In this document: positions 1 through 7,293 of the stretch, piece after piece
Position numbering within the stretch: position 1 is the stretch's first letter
Layout of the letters: every line of letters starts with the position of its first letter
Origin: an uncultured Bacteroides sp.
GTDB lineage: Bacteria > Bacteroidota > Bacteroidia > Bacteroidales > Bacteroidaceae
NCBI RefSeq assembly: GCF_910578895.1
Contig: NZ_CAJTSC010000020.1
Span: 32,335 to 47,225, forward strand
Direction: 5' to 3'
Length of the DNA stretch: 14,891 nucleotides
The notes under the pieces: generated by a model
Seen by the model: only the letters and a program-made list of their open reading frames with translations
Told to the model about the DNA's origin: nothing
The model's database searches: none
Made by a program: the position numbers and the translations under genes

Positions 1-114
1 TTCAATTTTGAATTTTGAATTATAAATTTTGAACCATGATTTATGAGTTTTGAATTTTGAAGCAGTGATTATTAAAAATACATAGTCCAAAATTCATAAA
101 CTAAAATTCATAAA
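1..114. repeat. AT-rich short-repeat tract at the 3' end of ruvX
   Basis: The heptamer TTTTGAA occurs five times (6-12, 13-19, 27-33, 48-54, 55-61), two of them as tandem pairs. A 14-bp unit CYAAAATTCATAAA is repeated in tandem at 87-100 and 101-114 with one mismatch. The stretch TTTATGAGTTTT (40-51) is nearly the reverse complement of the 87-100 unit, so the tract can fold as an imperfect hairpin downstream of ruvX. The second 14-bp copy lies inside the ruvX reading frame. Nothing else, and no gene, is seen in 1-93. It may act as a weak terminator or be a simple-repeat expansion. Confidence 0.7.
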
Positions 115-525
115 CCGCCTGTTCTCTAAATAAGTTTGCAGAATAATAGTGGCACTGATTTCATCTACCAAAGCCTTATTCTGCCGGTCTTTCTTTTTCA
201 GCCCGGCTTCGAGCATGGTGCGATGCGCCAGGACGGAAGTAAACCGTTCGTCCACATACTCTACCGGCATATCGGGCAGGCGCTTTTTCAAGGAGCGTAC
301 AAACGGCTCGATTCGCTTCATGTTCTCGGAAGCCTCGTTGTTCATTTGCTTCGGCAAGCCGACAAGAATCCGCTCCACCGGCTCCTTCTCCACATAGTCC
401 GTGATAAAAGTAAGCAGTTCGTGGGTAGGCACGGTAGTCAACCCGTTGGCAATCATTTGCAACGTGTCGCTGACGGCTATGCCTGTACGCTTCCTGCCGT
501 AGTCAATAGCTATTATTCTGCCCAT
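94..525 (-). CDS. ruvX: Putative pre-16S rRNA nuclease / Holliday junction resolvase-like protein (YqgF/RuvX)
   Basis: This 143-residue protein fits the YqgF/RuvX family, an RNase H-fold nuclease that in E. coli helps mature the 5' end of 16S rRNA and was earlier proposed as a Holliday junction resolvase. Visible family motifs are the N-terminal IDYGRKRTGIAVSD (about residues 7-20), the central LVGLPKQMN, the YVDERFTS segment near residue 90 and the C-terminal DEISA acid motif near 121. Length is normal. Start is the ATG ending at 525, directly followed by the expected MGRIIAIDYG. It lies 47 bp behind the PCMD gene with no terminator between, so it may be co-transcribed. Odd point: the last residues (FMNFSL) are coded by a copy of the neighbouring 14-bp repeat, so the C-terminus may have been altered. 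The family call is firm; the symbol is by family. Confidence 0.93.
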   Translation of the reverse strand: MGRIIAIDYGRKRTGIAVSDTLQMIANGLTTVPTHELLTFITDYVEKEPVERILVGLPKQMNNEASENMKRIEPFVRSLKKRLPDMPVEYVDERFTSVLAHRTMLEAGLKKKDRQNKALVDEISATIILQTYLENRRFMNFSL

Positions 526-572
526 TATGGATTATAAAATTACGAATCACAGTTGAAGTTTTTTCCTCCACA

Positions 573-1538
573 TCAGTACACCAGTTTCACATTATCCACC
601 CAAAAAGAGTTACCCGGAGAACCTATATATGCTCCGCCGTGGCTGGACGTAAACTGCAACAGGATATGGGTGGGTACATCATCTTCCGTTCCCCATGCCA
701 CTTCCCTGACGGGTACGCTCTCGCCTTTGCTGTTCACGGCATAACGTTCCTGCACCTGCAAGCGCATCATGTGCGCTTTGTACCCGGGATTACCCGTGAT
801 GTCACCATACATGATGGAGTATGTGGCGTTATTGTGCCAATCGTCTGTCGTCTTATAATAACGTACCACCACCGTACCTACACGCTTGGCATAGATGTTT
901 CCGTCCTTGTCCTCCCAACGTTTCTGCAGGAAAAGGTTCATCTCGGGAAAGTCTTTCCCTTCCACATCGGTTATCTTGCTGAAGCCGGTGGAACGAATAC
1001 GCTTTTCGCGGTCGGACATCTTCACCTTATAATCGAACTGAACGGCAACGGGCTTTTTAGTGAACGGTATACCGGTATTCAGTATCTTCTGCGGGTTCTT
1101 TGTCCCCTTGATAGGTTCGTGGACGTTGCCGAGAAATATCGAACCGGCAGCCAGCACGGTGATATCCACGATGCCGAACACCTTCACGCTTTCCATACGG
1201 GTATCCAAACGGGCACAGAAACCACTGCCCCGCTTCTCCGGAAATACCGAAGTATTCGTCTTGGTGATACCTGCCACACGCGCCATCACATTAGAGGTGG
1301 CCCAGGGAGACCCACCCATATTCTCATACGGTTTGCTTTCGGTGATAGTTGCCGTAGGACCGATAGCATACACATGCTTGGTAGCGCCGCCGATAATTCC
1401 TGACTCTTTAATCTGGCGGTCAATCCATTGGTCCATGTTTCCGAACGGAATCATCTCGACCTTGTGCTGCGCCGACATTGCCCCACAACAAAGCATCACG
1501 GACAGCAAACCCAACATACGAAGTTTTTTACGAATCAT
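573..1538 (-). CDS. Secreted PCMD-domain protein (putative carbohydrate-metabolism domain)
   Basis: A 321-residue exported protein. Residues 1-23 form a type I signal peptide (basic MIRKKLRM, then a hydrophobic core, cleavage likely after AMSA before QHKVEM). The rest looks like a PCMD domain, a beta-rich Bacteroidetes domain of unknown function, with the typical C-terminal ending FWVDNVKLVY preceded by a Ser/Gly/Tyr-rich segment (FTSSHGGAYIGSPGNS). I chose the ATG at 1538 rather than a TTG at 1556, because AGGAG lies 9 nt upstream of the ATG and would fall inside the longer reading. It begins 22 bp after the sulfotransferase stop, so it is very likely the next gene of the sulfonation operon. 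No catalytic motif is recognised and the substrate is unknown. A role in binding or handling the sulfonated product outside the cytoplasm is only an inference from position. Confidence 0.82.
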   Translation of the reverse strand: MIRKKLRMLGLLSVMLCCGAMSAQHKVEMIPFGNMDQWIDRQIKESGIIGGATKHVYAIGPTATITESKPYENMGGSPWATSNVMARVAGITKTNTSVFPEKRGSGFCARLDTRMESVKVFGIVDITVLAAGSIFLGNVHEPIKGTKNPQKILNTGIPFTKKPVAVQFDYKVKMSDREKRIRSTGFSKITDVEGKDFPEMNLFLQKRWEDKDGNIYAKRVGTVVVRYYKTTDDWHNNATYSIMYGDITGNPGYKAHMMRLQVQERYAVNSKGESVPVREVAWGTEDDVPTHILLQFTSSHGGAYIGSPGNSFWVDNVKLVY

Positions 1539-1547
1539 CTCTCTATT

Positions 1548-1552
1548 CTCCT
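1548..1552 (-). promoter_or_regulatory. Ribosome binding site deciding the PCMD gene start
   Basis: AGGAG on the minus strand lies 9 nt before the ATG at 1538 and in the short gap after the sulfotransferase stop (1561). It argues for the ATG and against the in-frame TTG at 1556. Confidence 0.6.
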
Positions 1553-1560
1553 GCAATCAA

Positions 1561-2667
1561 TTAAAGTTCATAATGCCACTGCTTCAGCGCAAAGTCCCAA
1601 TTGTCCTGAACCAGTTGCACCGTACGGTCATCATATTTATATTTGTTCTTCTTATACCCTTTCTTGCCGCCTACATACCGCTCGATGTCGGCTTGCGCAG
1701 CTGCAAAACCGGGTATGGACAGGGCATCGTAAATATGTTCCGTCATCCCCATCGCATCGGCTTCGAAATCCTCGAACTTCACTTCGATAAGATTACCAGC
1801 CGGAATGCTTGCCTTGTCCGCCTCATACTTGTGATAGAGTTTAGCATAGATGGACAAGATGTTCTGTTCCAGTTCGGCAGGAGTGATGTCCTGAAACTTC
1901 AACGGCTGGATAGTATTCGTGAAGAAGCTGCGTGTGCTCTCGAACACCGTATAAGGATTGCGCATCAGATAGATGAACTTGGCATTGGGAAACATCTTCA
2001 CCAACTCCTTCACACGTCCGGTATGGGGCGGGTTCTTACTGAGGAACTGCGTGCCGTGCGTGTTCCACAAAGAGATTTTGATAAGCTTGGTAAACGTCTC
2101 CTCGAACACCTTGAGTTCTTCTGCACTGATATCGTCGAACAGCAGGTATTTGTCGGCATATTCCTGTTGGTACTTGGGCAGAAACCAAAAGTTATAATAG
2201 GTATAGGGCATCATGTTGGCCAACGCGAACTCTTCTTCCTGCGGCAGATCCACCGCCAACTCCATATTATCCGTAGGACGCTTGTCGGGCATCAGCCAGC
2301 TCATGTTTTTCTTGAAGAAAGGCTGTCCCCACATCATCAGATGCGGAAATACGGTCTGATAGGTAGTGTTGTAACCGAAATGCTTGTCGCACGAAAATAC
2401 GTTATGCACGAACGTCGTTCCGCTGCGCCAGTGGCCGAGTATGAACACAGGGTCATGTTCCAGCGGTTGGTCCGCCAACAGTTTCGCATAACGTTTATCC
2501 TGCAAGGGGACAAGCGTGGAAAGCAGGCGGCAGACGGCTTTCGTCAACCGATACTTGCCTTTGTATGCGGCATCTATTTCACGTCCTTGCGCAATGGCAT
2601 TAAAAGTTTTCCAATCCGCACCGACAAGTGTGTTAATCGGCAATTTATTAAATTCTAATAGTCCCAT
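1561..2667 (-). CDS. PAPS-dependent sulfotransferase (Sulfotransf_3-like, probable sterol sulfotransferase)
   Basis: A 368-residue cytosolic sulfotransferase that would move the sulfonate group from PAPS to a hydroxyl acceptor, leaving PAP. The 5'-phosphosulfate loop is GHWRSGTT (residues 78-85) and the 3'-phosphate-binding segment is LMRNPYTVFESTRS (234-247, with R236 and the Ser near 244-247). H215 in KNPPHTGR is a candidate catalytic base. There is no signal peptide or membrane segment. The gene directly follows cysN and shares an operon with genes for PAPS supply and PAP removal. From memory, this type and context match the B. thetaiotaomicron steroid sulfotransferase BT_0416 (BtSULT), which sulfonates cholesterol and other sterols. 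The acceptor here is therefore an inference; another hydroxylated lipid or glycan cannot be excluded by motif reading. Start ATG at 2667. Confidence 0.9.
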   Translation of the reverse strand: MGLLEFNKLPINTLVGADWKTFNAIAQGREIDAAYKGKYRLTKAVCRLLSTLVPLQDKRYAKLLADQPLEHDPVFILGHWRSGTTFVHNVFSCDKHFGYNTTYQTVFPHLMMWGQPFFKKNMSWLMPDKRPTDNMELAVDLPQEEEFALANMMPYTYYNFWFLPKYQQEYADKYLLFDDISAEELKVFEETFTKLIKISLWNTHGTQFLSKNPPHTGRVKELVKMFPNAKFIYLMRNPYTVFESTRSFFTNTIQPLKFQDITPAELEQNILSIYAKLYHKYEADKASIPAGNLIEVKFEDFEADAMGMTEHIYDALSIPGFAAAQADIERYVGGKKGYKKNKYKYDDRTVQLVQDNWDFALKQWHYEL

Positions 2668-2700
2668 TCTTATTTAATTGAGAGTTGAAGTTTCCAATTC
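2668..2700. other. AT-rich spacer between cysN and the sulfotransferase gene
   Basis: The 33-bp gap is A/T-dominated, with AATTG and GAATT-like words similar to those in the cysD-cysN gap and at the left window edge. No stem-loop with a U-tract and no TAnnTTTG box is visible, so transcription probably reads through from cysN. Confidence 0.4.
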
Positions 2701-4161
2701 CTACTTCTTAATGATTACCGCCATTCCCTGACGTTCCAGCTCCTTTACCGCCTTCTCTACAGCCTCGTAGTGTTCGGGGGCAATTCCCAACTTAGGCAGG
2801 TCGAGCACAGGAAGTTCTTCGGAAACGCGCATATCCTTGTCTTCCACCCGGTTGATTATCATACCTACGGCGCTGGTATTGTTGGTAATCGGGTCTATCA
2901 GGATGAAAGAACCGGTAGCCTTGTTGGTTTGATAAGAGTCGAAGAACAGTTCTTTGGCAGTAGTCAATACCACGCGGGCAATCTGGTTCAACTGCATCGG
3001 CAACGTCTCCTTCGTCAACCGGCCGTTCTCGACGGAAAGTTCCTCCATCGTGTTGACATCTACCTTGTACTTGATGTTGTCAATACGCGTGCGGCTCAAA
3101 TTGGTAGTCTGCTTGATGAAGAAAGACTTGTTTATATCCATCGGCTCCTCGTCCATCCACACGACCATAGCTTCGAAGTTGCGCTCCATCATCGGAAGGT
3201 TGCCGGGATGTACCAGCATTTCTCCGCGCGAAACGTCAATCTCGTCTTCCAACGTCAGCGTAACGGACTGCGGCGGGAAGGCATAATCGAGTTCCCCTTC
3301 GTAAGTCACGATACTCTTGACGCGCGACTTCTTGCCGGAGGGCAACGCCATCACCTCATCCCCCTTGCGGATAACGCCCGAAGCCACCTTGCCGCAGAAA
3401 CCGCGGAAGTCGAGGTTAGGACGCAACACATACTGCACAGGGAAACGGAAATCTTCCAGATTATGGTCGTTGTCGATATGCACGGTTTCGAGAAAATCGA
3501 GCAAAGAAGTACCGTTGTACCAGGGAGTACGTTCCGATTTCTCCACCACGTTGTCACCATCGAGCGCGGAAAGCGGAATACAAGTCACATCGGGAATACC
3601 CAACGGAGTTATGAACTTCTTATACTCGCCCACAATCTCATTGAAACGTTCTTCAGAGAAATCTACCAAGTCCATTTTATTGACGGCAAGCACCACATGC
3701 TTGATGCCCAGCAAAGAGACAAGGAAAGTGTGACGGCGCGTCTGTGTGATAACACCCGTACGGGCATCTACCAGGATGATTGCCAAGTTGGCGGTAGAAC
3801 CTCCGGTAATCATGTTGCGCGTATACTGTTCGTGCCCCGGAGTGTCGGCAATGATGAACTTACGGTTGTTGGTAGAGAAATAGCGGTATGCCACGTCAAT
3901 CGTAATACCCTGCTCCCGCTCCGCCTTCAATCCGTCCAGCAACAACGCGTAGTCAATGTGCTCGCCGGCATTGCCCATGCGCTTGCTGTCACGTTCCAAG
4001 GCGTCCAACTGGTCTTCGTACAATTTCTTGCTATCAAACAACAGGCGTCCGATAAGCGTGGACTTCCCGTCATCTACCGAACCGGCAGTAAGGAAACGAA
4101 GCAAATCCTTCTGTTCATCCTTATCAAGAAAAGCCTTTATATCAAGTGTTGAATTATCCAT
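2701..4161 (-). CDS. cysN: Sulfate adenylyltransferase subunit 1 (CysN GTPase)
   Basis: A 486-residue large subunit of the heterodimeric ATP sulfurylase, which couples GTP hydrolysis to APS formation from ATP and sulfate by CysD. GTPase motifs are in order: P-loop GSVDDGKS (27-34), DTPGH (106-110) and NKMD (161-164), with the EF-Tu-like beta-barrel domains after about residue 230. The length matches stand-alone CysN; no APS kinase domain is fused to the C-terminus, in keeping with the separate cysC two genes upstream. It begins at the ATG ending at 4161, 34 bp after cysD, and is followed 33 bp later by the sulfotransferase. Together with cysD and cysC it provides PAPS in the cytoplasm. Identification is firm. 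Confidence 0.97.
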   Translation of the reverse strand: MDNSTLDIKAFLDKDEQKDLLRFLTAGSVDDGKSTLIGRLLFDSKKLYEDQLDALERDSKRMGNAGEHIDYALLLDGLKAEREQGITIDVAYRYFSTNNRKFIIADTPGHEQYTRNMITGGSTANLAIILVDARTGVITQTRRHTFLVSLLGIKHVVLAVNKMDLVDFSEERFNEIVGEYKKFITPLGIPDVTCIPLSALDGDNVVEKSERTPWYNGTSLLDFLETVHIDNDHNLEDFRFPVQYVLRPNLDFRGFCGKVASGVIRKGDEVMALPSGKKSRVKSIVTYEGELDYAFPPQSVTLTLEDEIDVSRGEMLVHPGNLPMMERNFEAMVVWMDEEPMDINKSFFIKQTTNLSRTRIDNIKYKVDVNTMEELSVENGRLTKETLPMQLNQIARVVLTTAKELFFDSYQTNKATGSFILIDPITNNTSAVGMIINRVEDKDMRVSEELPVLDLPKLGIAPEHYEAVEKAVKELERQGMAVIIKK

Positions 4162-4195
4162 TTCTTAATTCTCAGTTTTTTTAATTCTTAATTTC
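4162..4195. repeat. AT-rich spacer with repeated TTAATTCT words between cysD and cysN
   Basis: The 34-bp gap holds two TTAATTCT-type words and ends in a near repeat on the minus strand (GAATTAAGAAAT twice, partly overlapping). This is the same kind of simple AT repeat seen at the left window edge. No promoter or terminator is evident. Confidence 0.45.
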
Positions 4196-5107
4196 TTAAA
4201 AGTATCCCTCACGCTTCTTCTGCTCCATACTTGCCTCCTGGTCGAAGTCGATGACGCGCGTCGTACGCTCACTCTTGGTGGTAGTCATCATCTCCTCCAC
4301 AATCTTCTCGATTGTATCGGCATTGCTTTCCACGGCTCCGGTCAGCGGCCAGCAGCCCAACGTACGGAAACGCACCATGCGCATCTCTACTTTCTCACGG
4401 TATTGTTCCGGCAGACGCTCGTCATCCGCCATAATCAGGTTACCGTCAATCTCTACACAGGGACGCTCTTTGGCAAAATACAAAGGCACGATGGGAATAT
4501 TCTCCAGACGGATGTATTGCCAGATATCCAGTTCCGTCCAGTTGCTCAACGGGAACACACGGATACTCTCTCCCTTGTGCACGCGTGCATTGTAAATATC
4601 CCACAACTCCGGACGCTGGTTCTTAGGATCCCATTGATGAAATTTATCACGGAAAGAGAAAATACGTTCCTTGGCACGCGATTTCTCCTCGTCGCGACGG
4701 GCACCGCCGAAAGCAGCATCGAATTTGTACTTATCCAGCGCATGCAGCAAGGCTTGCGTCTTCATCAGGTCGGTGTGCACCTTGCTGCCGTGCGTAAAGG
4801 GTCCCACACCAGCCTCGAAGGCTTCCGTATTGCTCTCTACAATCAGGTTCCAGCCGTACTTCCTGGCATACTCGTCACGGAACTGAATCATTTCCCTGAA
4901 TTTCCATTTGGAGTCGATGTGCATCAACGGGAAAGGCACTTTGCCCGGAGCAAAAGCTTTCTCTGCCAAACGTACCATAACCGACGAATCCTTACCGATG
5001 CTGTATAGCATCACCGGATTCTCAAATTCCGCAGCCACCTCGCGGATAATATGAATAGACTCTGCCTCGAGTTCTTTCAAGTGGCTCAGTTTATATTCTT
5101 CTTTCAT
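4196..5107 (-). CDS. cysD: Sulfate adenylyltransferase subunit 2 (CysD)
   Basis: A 303-residue catalytic subunit of ATP sulfurylase, an N-type ATP pyrophosphatase making APS from ATP and sulfate. The PP-loop is SIGKDSS (residues 36-42) and the second conserved block is GGARRDEEKSR (134-144), followed by the family-typical FSFRDKFHQWDPKNQRPELW. The C-terminus EGYF is also typical. The length is normal for CysD. The ATG at 5107 lies 6 bp after the cysC stop, indicating tight co-transcription, and cysN follows 34 bp after its stop. No reductive-branch genes (cysH, cysI, cysJ) are found in the window. Identification is firm. Confidence 0.97.
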   Translation of the reverse strand: MKEEYKLSHLKELEAESIHIIREVAAEFENPVMLYSIGKDSSVMVRLAEKAFAPGKVPFPLMHIDSKWKFREMIQFRDEYARKYGWNLIVESNTEAFEAGVGPFTHGSKVHTDLMKTQALLHALDKYKFDAAFGGARRDEEKSRAKERIFSFRDKFHQWDPKNQRPELWDIYNARVHKGESIRVFPLSNWTELDIWQYIRLENIPIVPLYFAKERPCVEIDGNLIMADDERLPEQYREKVEMRMVRFRTLGCWPLTGAVESNADTIEKIVEEMMTTTKSERTTRVIDFDQEASMEQKKREGYF

Positions 5108-5113
5108 TCTATA

Positions 5114-5716
5114 TTATTTCTTCTGTATTCTCGATAAAATCAATTCCAACAACTTGCCAACGGACTCTTCCAGGCTCAATGCGGATGTGTCCAACACCAA
5201 TGCCGGATGGGCAGGAGCCTCGAAAGGCGCGGAAACACCCGTGAAGTCCTTAATCTCGCCACGGCGCGCCTTGGCATACAAGCCTTTCACATCCCTGCGC
5301 TCGCACTCTTCAATGGGAGTGCTGACGTACACTTCCAGAAAGTCGTCCTTTCCGATGATATTCGCGGCCATTTCCCGGATGTCGTTACTGGGACTGATAA
5401 AAGCTGCAAGAGTGATAATGCCCGTATCCACAAACAGTTTGGACACCTCGGCTATGCGGCGGATATTCTCAATACGGTCCGCTTCCGTAAAGCCCAGGTT
5501 ATTGTTAATGCCGCTACGGATGTTGTCTCCGTCCAGTATGCGGCAGAGCAATCCGCGTTTGTGCAACTCGCGTTCCAAAGCGATAGCTATCGTGCTCTTG
5601 CCCGAACCGCTCAATCCGGTAAACCAAATCATCACGCTACGCTGCTTCAAAAGTTCTTCTTTGTCTTGTCTCGACAACATTCTGTCGAAAATAGGATATA
5701 TGTTATTCGCTGTCAT
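5114..5716 (-). CDS. cysC: Adenylylsulfate kinase (APS kinase, CysC)
   Basis: A 200-residue kinase phosphorylating APS at the 3' position to give PAPS, the sulfonate donor for the sulfotransferase four genes into the operon. The Walker A loop is GLSGSGKST (residues 34-42), DGDN is at 62-65, and the ISPS motif (107-110) holds the serine region that is phosphorylated in E. coli CysC. FTGVSAPFEAP near residue 158 is also family typical. The ATG at 5716 lies 7 bp after the transporter stop and the stop lies 6 bp before cysD, so the three are packed as one unit. In bacteria that reduce APS directly, cysC is dispensable for cysteine synthesis, which supports a role in sulfonation. Identification is firm. 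Confidence 0.97.
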   Translation of the reverse strand: MTANNIYPIFDRMLSRQDKEELLKQRSVMIWFTGLSGSGKSTIAIALERELHKRGLLCRILDGDNIRSGINNNLGFTEADRIENIRRIAEVSKLFVDTGIITLAAFISPSNDIREMAANIIGKDDFLEVYVSTPIEECERRDVKGLYAKARRGEIKDFTGVSAPFEAPAHPALVLDTSALSLEESVGKLLELILSRIQKK

Positions 5717-5723
5717 AATTCAA

Positions 5724-7277
5724 TCAAAACGGCCAAATTAAGGGAATAAGAAATATGGATATAAGGAAAGTGATAATATTCAGCGGCAATCCGATACGGA
5801 CAAAATCCGTAAATTTATAGTTACCGATACCCTGCACTATCAGATTGGTCTGATAACCGATAGGCGTTGAGAAACTTGCCGACGCAGCCATACAAATCAC
5901 CACAAAGAAAGGCGTAGGGCTCACACCGAGTTGTGATGAAATGGAAAGTGCCAACGGGAAAGCAAGTGCCGCAGCGGCATTGTTCGTTATCAGTTCGGTA
6001 AACAGGTTGGTTATGACAAACATCACCGCCAGCAACACCGCAGGTCCGTAGTGTTCAGTCAGCCCGATGATGTACTTAGCCACAACATCCGCCACTCCGG
6101 AATTTACCATAGCCTTGCTGATAGCGAAAGCGCAGGCAATCGTTATCAGAATATCCCACGATATATATTTGGTGTATTTGCGGGCAGGGAAGATTTTTGT
6201 CCATGCCATGATAATTGTCGTCACGGAGACGAAGAAAAACATGTCCAGTTTGATATCCGGAAAAGCCTCCTTCACGACAGGAAGTTCGCCTACAGTGGCT
6301 CCGGCAATCATCAGAATCAGCAAAGCGAGTGCAAACCAACGCTTACCCCTGCTTGCCACAGGTTCCGTATCCTTGCCGTTGGCAAGCATCACAAAGACGG
6401 AAGATTCACCCCAGGTCTGCACAAAAGAATCATCCGCCATCACTACCAGCGTGTCGCCTTCGCGGAAATATTCATTCTCCAAATCTTGCGTATAGCTCTG
6501 TCCGTTGCGTTTTATCTCTTTTACTTCGGCACCGTAATGGCGCTGGAAATTGAAATCCTTCAATTTCTTGTTGATACCCGGGAAACGGGCTCCCAATACC
6601 GCTTCTACCCGATGCAGGTTGCCATGTTCTTCCAGCTCTTCATCCGCTTTTACAGCATCCTTACGGACATCCGGCAGCAACTTGGGCGAGAACAGGAACA
6701 GATAGACAATACCGGTTATCGCTATGAAAATCCCCACTTTTCCAAGTTCGAACATCGAAAACCCCTCATAGCCGGCCTCCAGTATCATACCATGCACCAC
6801 CAAATTTGTGGAAGTACCGATCAATGTACAGATACCGCCCAAAATCGTCACATACGAAAGAGGTATCAGGAATTTAGTGGCGGGAAGATTCACCGACTCC
6901 GCCCAACGTTTTATAATCGGGGCAAAAATCACCACAACAGGAGTGTTGTTCAGGAAAGCCGAGATAAAGGAGATTGTCGGCAACATCCGGAACTGTGCTT
7001 TGAAGACGGAAGTTTTACCTTGCGGAAGAAGCTTCTTGATAAGTTGTCCCAATGCACCGGACTGGCGGATACCTTCACTAACCAGGAACAGCATGGCTAC
7101 CGTAATCATGCCCTTATTGCTGAATCCTTCCAACATTTCTTTGGGGGTCAGAATTCCCGCACAAAGAAACAGTACCACCACCGAAAAAAGCACCATTCCC
7201 GGACGCATCTTGTCCAAAACTAAGGCTATCACCATGCCCAGCAGTGCTAAAAGCACAAATATGATTTCAAACGTCAT
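5724..7277 (-). CDS. SLC13/DASS-family anion permease with RCK_C domain, probable sulfate importer
   Basis: A 517-residue inner-membrane transporter. About six hydrophobic segments (residues 4-200) precede a soluble RCK_C (TrkA-C) type domain (about 215-290, with FREGDTLVVMA), then a second membrane half (313-517). Each half has a paired anion/cation-binding hairpin: NNTPV (110-114) with GTSTN (154-158), and TNN (431-433) with GYQTN (474-478), as expected of the divalent anion:Na+ symporter fold. One soluble domain instead of two is a modest difference from some sulfur-deprivation-type members. It lies between cysQ (16 bp) and cysC (7 bp), which points to sulfate uptake feeding APS synthesis. 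The substrate is inferred from context; dicarboxylate or export of a sulfonated product are less likely alternatives. Confidence 0.88.
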   Translation of the reverse strand: MTFEIIFVLLALLGMVIALVLDKMRPGMVLFSVVVLFLCAGILTPKEMLEGFSNKGMITVAMLFLVSEGIRQSGALGQLIKKLLPQGKTSVFKAQFRMLPTISFISAFLNNTPVVVIFAPIIKRWAESVNLPATKFLIPLSYVTILGGICTLIGTSTNLVVHGMILEAGYEGFSMFELGKVGIFIAITGIVYLFLFSPKLLPDVRKDAVKADEELEEHGNLHRVEAVLGARFPGINKKLKDFNFQRHYGAEVKEIKRNGQSYTQDLENEYFREGDTLVVMADDSFVQTWGESSVFVMLANGKDTEPVASRGKRWFALALLILMIAGATVGELPVVKEAFPDIKLDMFFFVSVTTIIMAWTKIFPARKYTKYISWDILITIACAFAISKAMVNSGVADVVAKYIIGLTEHYGPAVLLAVMFVITNLFTELITNNAAAALAFPLALSISSQLGVSPTPFFVVICMAASASFSTPIGYQTNLIVQGIGNYKFTDFVRIGLPLNIITFLISIFLIPLIWPF

Positions 7278-7293
7278 AGGTACGAATTGTTAT

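Noticed and set aside
1..61. CRISPR array, because of repeated TTTTGAA units
   Set aside because: The units are 7 bp, irregularly spaced and without unique spacers of constant length.
1060..2658. Long plus-strand frame (532 codons) opposite the sulfotransferase and PCMD genes
   Set aside because: It crosses two well-supported minus-strand genes, shows no domain pattern and has codon composition of an antisense shadow.
2770..4152. Plus-strand frame (460 codons) opposite cysN
   Set aside because: Full overlap with an unmistakable GTPase gene; the reading is His/Arg/Gln-rich, as expected of an antisense frame.
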